From NCBI RefSeq assembly GCF_023347535.1, contig NZ_CP094473.1, positions 682,001 through 746,000 of the forward strand: a stretch of DNA of 64,000 nt, written 5' to 3'. Positions 62,901 to 64,000 of this stretch are shown here, one piece after another (the first letter of the stretch is position 1; each line of letters begins with the position of its first letter). The DNA is from Faecalibacterium sp. HTF-F (GTDB lineage Bacteria > Bacillota > Clostridia > Oscillospirales > Ruminococcaceae). A program made the position numbers and the translations under genes. A model generated the notes under the pieces. The model was given only the letters and a program-made list of their open reading frames with translations, had not been told where the DNA came from and made no database searches.

Positions 62901-63038
62901 ATATATGACAGGATAGGAAAGTTCATTTGAGTTTAGCGGAAATTTGGGATAGTCTTTTTGTGAAATATCATATTCTACCAGCTTCGCTTTTGCCTTTTGA
63001 TATTTAAGCATATAGTTGGAATTCGTTCCAAAAATCAT
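59979..63038 (-). CDS. hamB: Hachiman defence helicase HamB
   Basis: This 1019-aa SF2 DEAD/DEAH-type helicase has Walker A PTGVGKTKS (about 263), a DESH box (IFDESHMFDDG, about 362), SAVLSN (motif III) and motif VI GRTARSGM (about 629), with long N- and C-terminal helical regions. In Hachiman, HamB senses phage-linked DNA disturbance and releases the nuclease HamA. Its ATG overlaps the hamA TGA (ATGA), with GAGAGG 8 nt upstream; a GTG at 63047 would sit on that site. The gene is much richer in A/T than the rest of the element, which suggests separate acquisition. Confidence 0.92.
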   Translation of the reverse strand: MIFGTNSNYMLKYQKAKAKLVEYDISQKDYPKFPLNSNELSYPVIYILSRYAESIIENDETGKAEFAPYMVKASQYFDASVGANDRTAYDTDFLLSGAAAYFLSNDFGSSKVLCAALFEKIKDTPTMGTSQIILRNLLGYLLLDKVFPISSDTFGGEELCRALLFYYTNGEGLPNIEQAIRKYRTAIYKNNDPMEIYYVDILLAVITIALSKAAWKLIPQYSKLEPGQWEEYLKSSKSPKMLWPAQQLIGKKNVLSGENAIVQLPTGVGKTKSIELIIRSSFLSNRTATAIIVAPLRALCNEIASDMTSAFGESVLINQFSDILENDFFVDFTLKATILICTPEKLSYIIHHQVEFLDEIGLYIFDESHMFDDGRRGTAYELLISEIRKHINTEKQIVLLSAVLSNAEQIKQWLFNENGTLASDPAIKTTPKSIGFSSQTRDIHYYSEDPEREDFYVPRSIEVNLLKKLGKERKKRYFPKLTDPKDIAIYYANKLCKNGGAAIFANRTRSVQTIIQQIIDLDSREYDLSGIQKYSNTLEMSRIAKLMADYYGCDHPYTKACNLGVAPHYSNLPNGLRLAIEYAFRKKDLHLVICTSTLAQGVNIPIKYLFMTSFMLDQNSMKIRNFQNLMGRTARSGMYTEGSVIVTDSKLFDNKNNRRNGGFYKWENCVKMFDSHAAEPCESSILWLVQDIEINHDDHVKGVYIANYIINNYSHWDCFESCYEKILQAYERKKQTPMNQKSVAVLKTALTVRQHVIETIENHLCFVLSNDEGSDAQVVALELCKETLAYFMANDAEKTLLEKIFDVIAQKAKTVDRVKIKRYSKSMLGIDDALIIEAWLAETQFMEQQLSDSEIFEMLLSFFIDTHKIGKTEEYFPDICRMWLDGYSFIAMKKATGLLISDIESLCSKLISYEFSFFIGNIIDVIDDGDDENRALLVSKLLLLQRKLKYGVCSETAISICEKVFNDRLLANSIAEQIGAESIDTNHIIDALKMCKEKILGFLSVYPTYFSVRINWICK

Positions 63039-63844
63039 TTTGTACACCTCTCAAAGATTTGGTGGGCCAAATTCATCAAATCGGCGCCATGTACATAAAA
63101 AATGGACTGATTAACTTTTAATTGCAAATCATTTCCCTTAATCCCAGCTATTACTTTATTTTCAATCTCTGGCTGACTTGAGATGGCAGCTCCAACATAA
63201 GAGATTTTATAGGGCGATTCCGTCTTTTTTTGAAAACGTTCAACGCAGTTTGATTCATCGAATTTTCCCATATTACGGAGCTTTTTTCTATAGTAATTTA
63301 ATGTATGAGCAACTCGGTGTTCATCTTTTTTAGAATCAGTAGCAGCCTCTTGAATAGTTTTACATATTTCTTTTGACGACAGGCGTGCTTTTACCTCTAT
63401 TGCAATCAGCTCATCTTCTTTGGCAGGAGTTTTTTCTTTACTATGGAATTTATACGCGATTATATCGGTTCCGTGCTCAGACTCGTTTTTTCCTGACCGG
63501 TTATATTGTTTGCATCGAGGTACTTCATAATTTAGAACAAACTCAAATAAATCTGCAAATAAAATTTCGCTAATATCATTTGAACGTGCAGTTGGACCAA
63601 ATGTTTCTTGCCTTTGCGGAATAATATATTCGCGTAGATAATCTTCTATAGATAATCCTGTTGCAACACTGTCATCTGTCAGTTCATCGTCTTCAACATA
63701 ATGTTTTCTAATATGAAGTGCCCAGTCGTCAAAGACCGCTTCATCGGTTTCATAGGAAAGTTTATAGCACTTTAAAGCAACACCATCTTCAAAGGTCACT
63801 CCTTCCTCGTTGACAAGCCAATTTATATACAGAGGCCGCTCCAT
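63035..63844 (-). CDS. hamA: Hachiman defence nuclease HamA (DUF1837)
   Basis: This 269-aa protein matches the DUF1837/HamA family. A PD-(D/E)xK nuclease core is visible: ISEILFADLFEF (about 89-100), HGTDIIAYKF (Asp about 126) and AIEVKARL (Glu and Lys about 144-150). On activation by HamB, HamA is thought to degrade DNA non-specifically and stop phage spread. It is the first gene of the pair. The ATG at 63844 has GAGAGG about 10 nt upstream; a GTG at 63862 is less likely. Confidence 0.92.
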   Translation of the reverse strand: MERPLYINWLVNEEGVTFEDGVALKCYKLSYETDEAVFDDWALHIRKHYVEDDELTDDSVATGLSIEDYLREYIIPQRQETFGPTARSNDISEILFADLFEFVLNYEVPRCKQYNRSGKNESEHGTDIIAYKFHSKEKTPAKEDELIAIEVKARLSSKEICKTIQEAATDSKKDEHRVAHTLNYYRKKLRNMGKFDESNCVERFQKKTESPYKISYVGAAISSQPEIENKVIAGIKGNDLQLKVNQSIFYVHGADLMNLAHQIFERCTK

Positions 63845-63928
63845 CCTACAACATCCTCTCACTAAAAATTTCGTACCAATTGAAAATCAACTGTAGTCCT
63901 AGCCTTTTGAGCAAACGACTGATAGCAG

Positions 63929-63952
63929 GGTATATCTTGAATCAAGTATACC
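63929..63952. promoter_or_regulatory. Palindrome over the candidate hamAB promoter
   Basis: GGTATA-CTTGA-A-TCAAG-TATACC with one extra base in the left arm. On the minus strand it contains TATACT, a possible -10 box about 100 nt upstream of hamA. An operator is plausible; no regulator gene is adjacent in the window. Confidence 0.45.
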
Positions 63953-64000
63953 ATTTCCAATAAAAAAGTACATCTGAAATTTTGAATGTTCCATGTAGGA

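Larger units (their letters stand above)
49467..64000. mobile_element. Integrated mobilizable plasmid-like element (right end outside window)
   Basis: The segment from the rRNA operon terminator to the window end carries integrase, excisionase, MobV relaxase, primase, helicase, RepA, ParA, regulators and a Hachiman defence system, and no core genes. Gene content is that of a mobilizable element that can also replicate as a plasmid. The left end must lie between 49427 and 49589; the core att sequence cannot be read because the right junction is not in the window. Confidence 0.8.

Overview
The 16S rRNA gene in this window has the signature of Faecalibacterium (Ruminococcaceae/Oscillospiraceae, Clostridia), and the GC-rich coding sequence, Firmicutes-type Shine-Dalgarno sites and rimP-nusA-rnpM-ylxQ-infB-rbfA operon agree. 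I read it as a F. prausnitzii-like chromosome carrying one integrated mobile element at its right end. The species name is from memory of the 16S sequence and was not checked by a search.

Layout. (1) 1-1951, minus strand: an envelope/secretion cluster with the start of a probable signal peptidase I, a coiled-coil protein, a 73-aa double-glycine peptide whose leader resembles that of the Faecalibacterium anti-inflammatory protein MAM, and a secreted InlB-repeat protein. Two promoter regions here share an 11-bp-spaced direct repeat. (2) 2101-7326: tRNA-Gln, a D,D-carboxypeptidase homologue that has lost all three catalytic motifs, a metallophosphoesterase, recG and a five-tRNA cluster. (3) 7447-14683: a divergent type IIA topoisomerase pair with a repeat element after each gene, rlmH and glycyl-tRNA synthetase. 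(4) 14705-15088: a probable unannotated type I toxin-antitoxin locus. (5) 15117-24786: an M29 aminopeptidase, then the translation operon from rimP to ribF. (6) 24850-43754: tsaD-polA, ferredoxin, ArsC-like protein, glycosyltransferase, lipoprotein, Lrp regulator, a C-rich small RNA candidate, hflX, a methionine-folate fusion enzyme, T-box-valS-vanZ-folC-like, and an intact spoIIAA-spoIIAB-sigF operon. (7) 43837-49466: an rRNA operon 16S-tRNA-Ala-tRNA-Ile-23S-5S-tRNA-Glu-tRNA-Lys with two tandem promoters.

(8) About 49467 to the window end: an integrated, mobilizable plasmid-like element. It starts just after the tRNA-Lys terminator and carries a tyrosine integrase, excisionase, MobV relaxase, a region rich in inverted repeats (candidate oriT and replication origin), an SF3-type helicase and a CHC2 primase, an XRE regulator, broken sigma-factor genes, a ParB-serine recombinase chimera, ParA, RepA_N initiator, and an AT-rich two-gene Hachiman anti-phage system (hamA-hamB). 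The element reads as a mosaic with at least two recombination scars at 56535-56905 and about 57836.

Main points for a second look: the MAM-like peptide and its shared upstream repeats, the type I toxin-antitoxin locus, a MITE-like repeat family whose 34-36-nt palindromes keep an invariant TGCG centre while the arms differ, the catalytically empty carboxypeptidase, the C-rich sRNA, and the ParB-recombinase fusion beside Hachiman.
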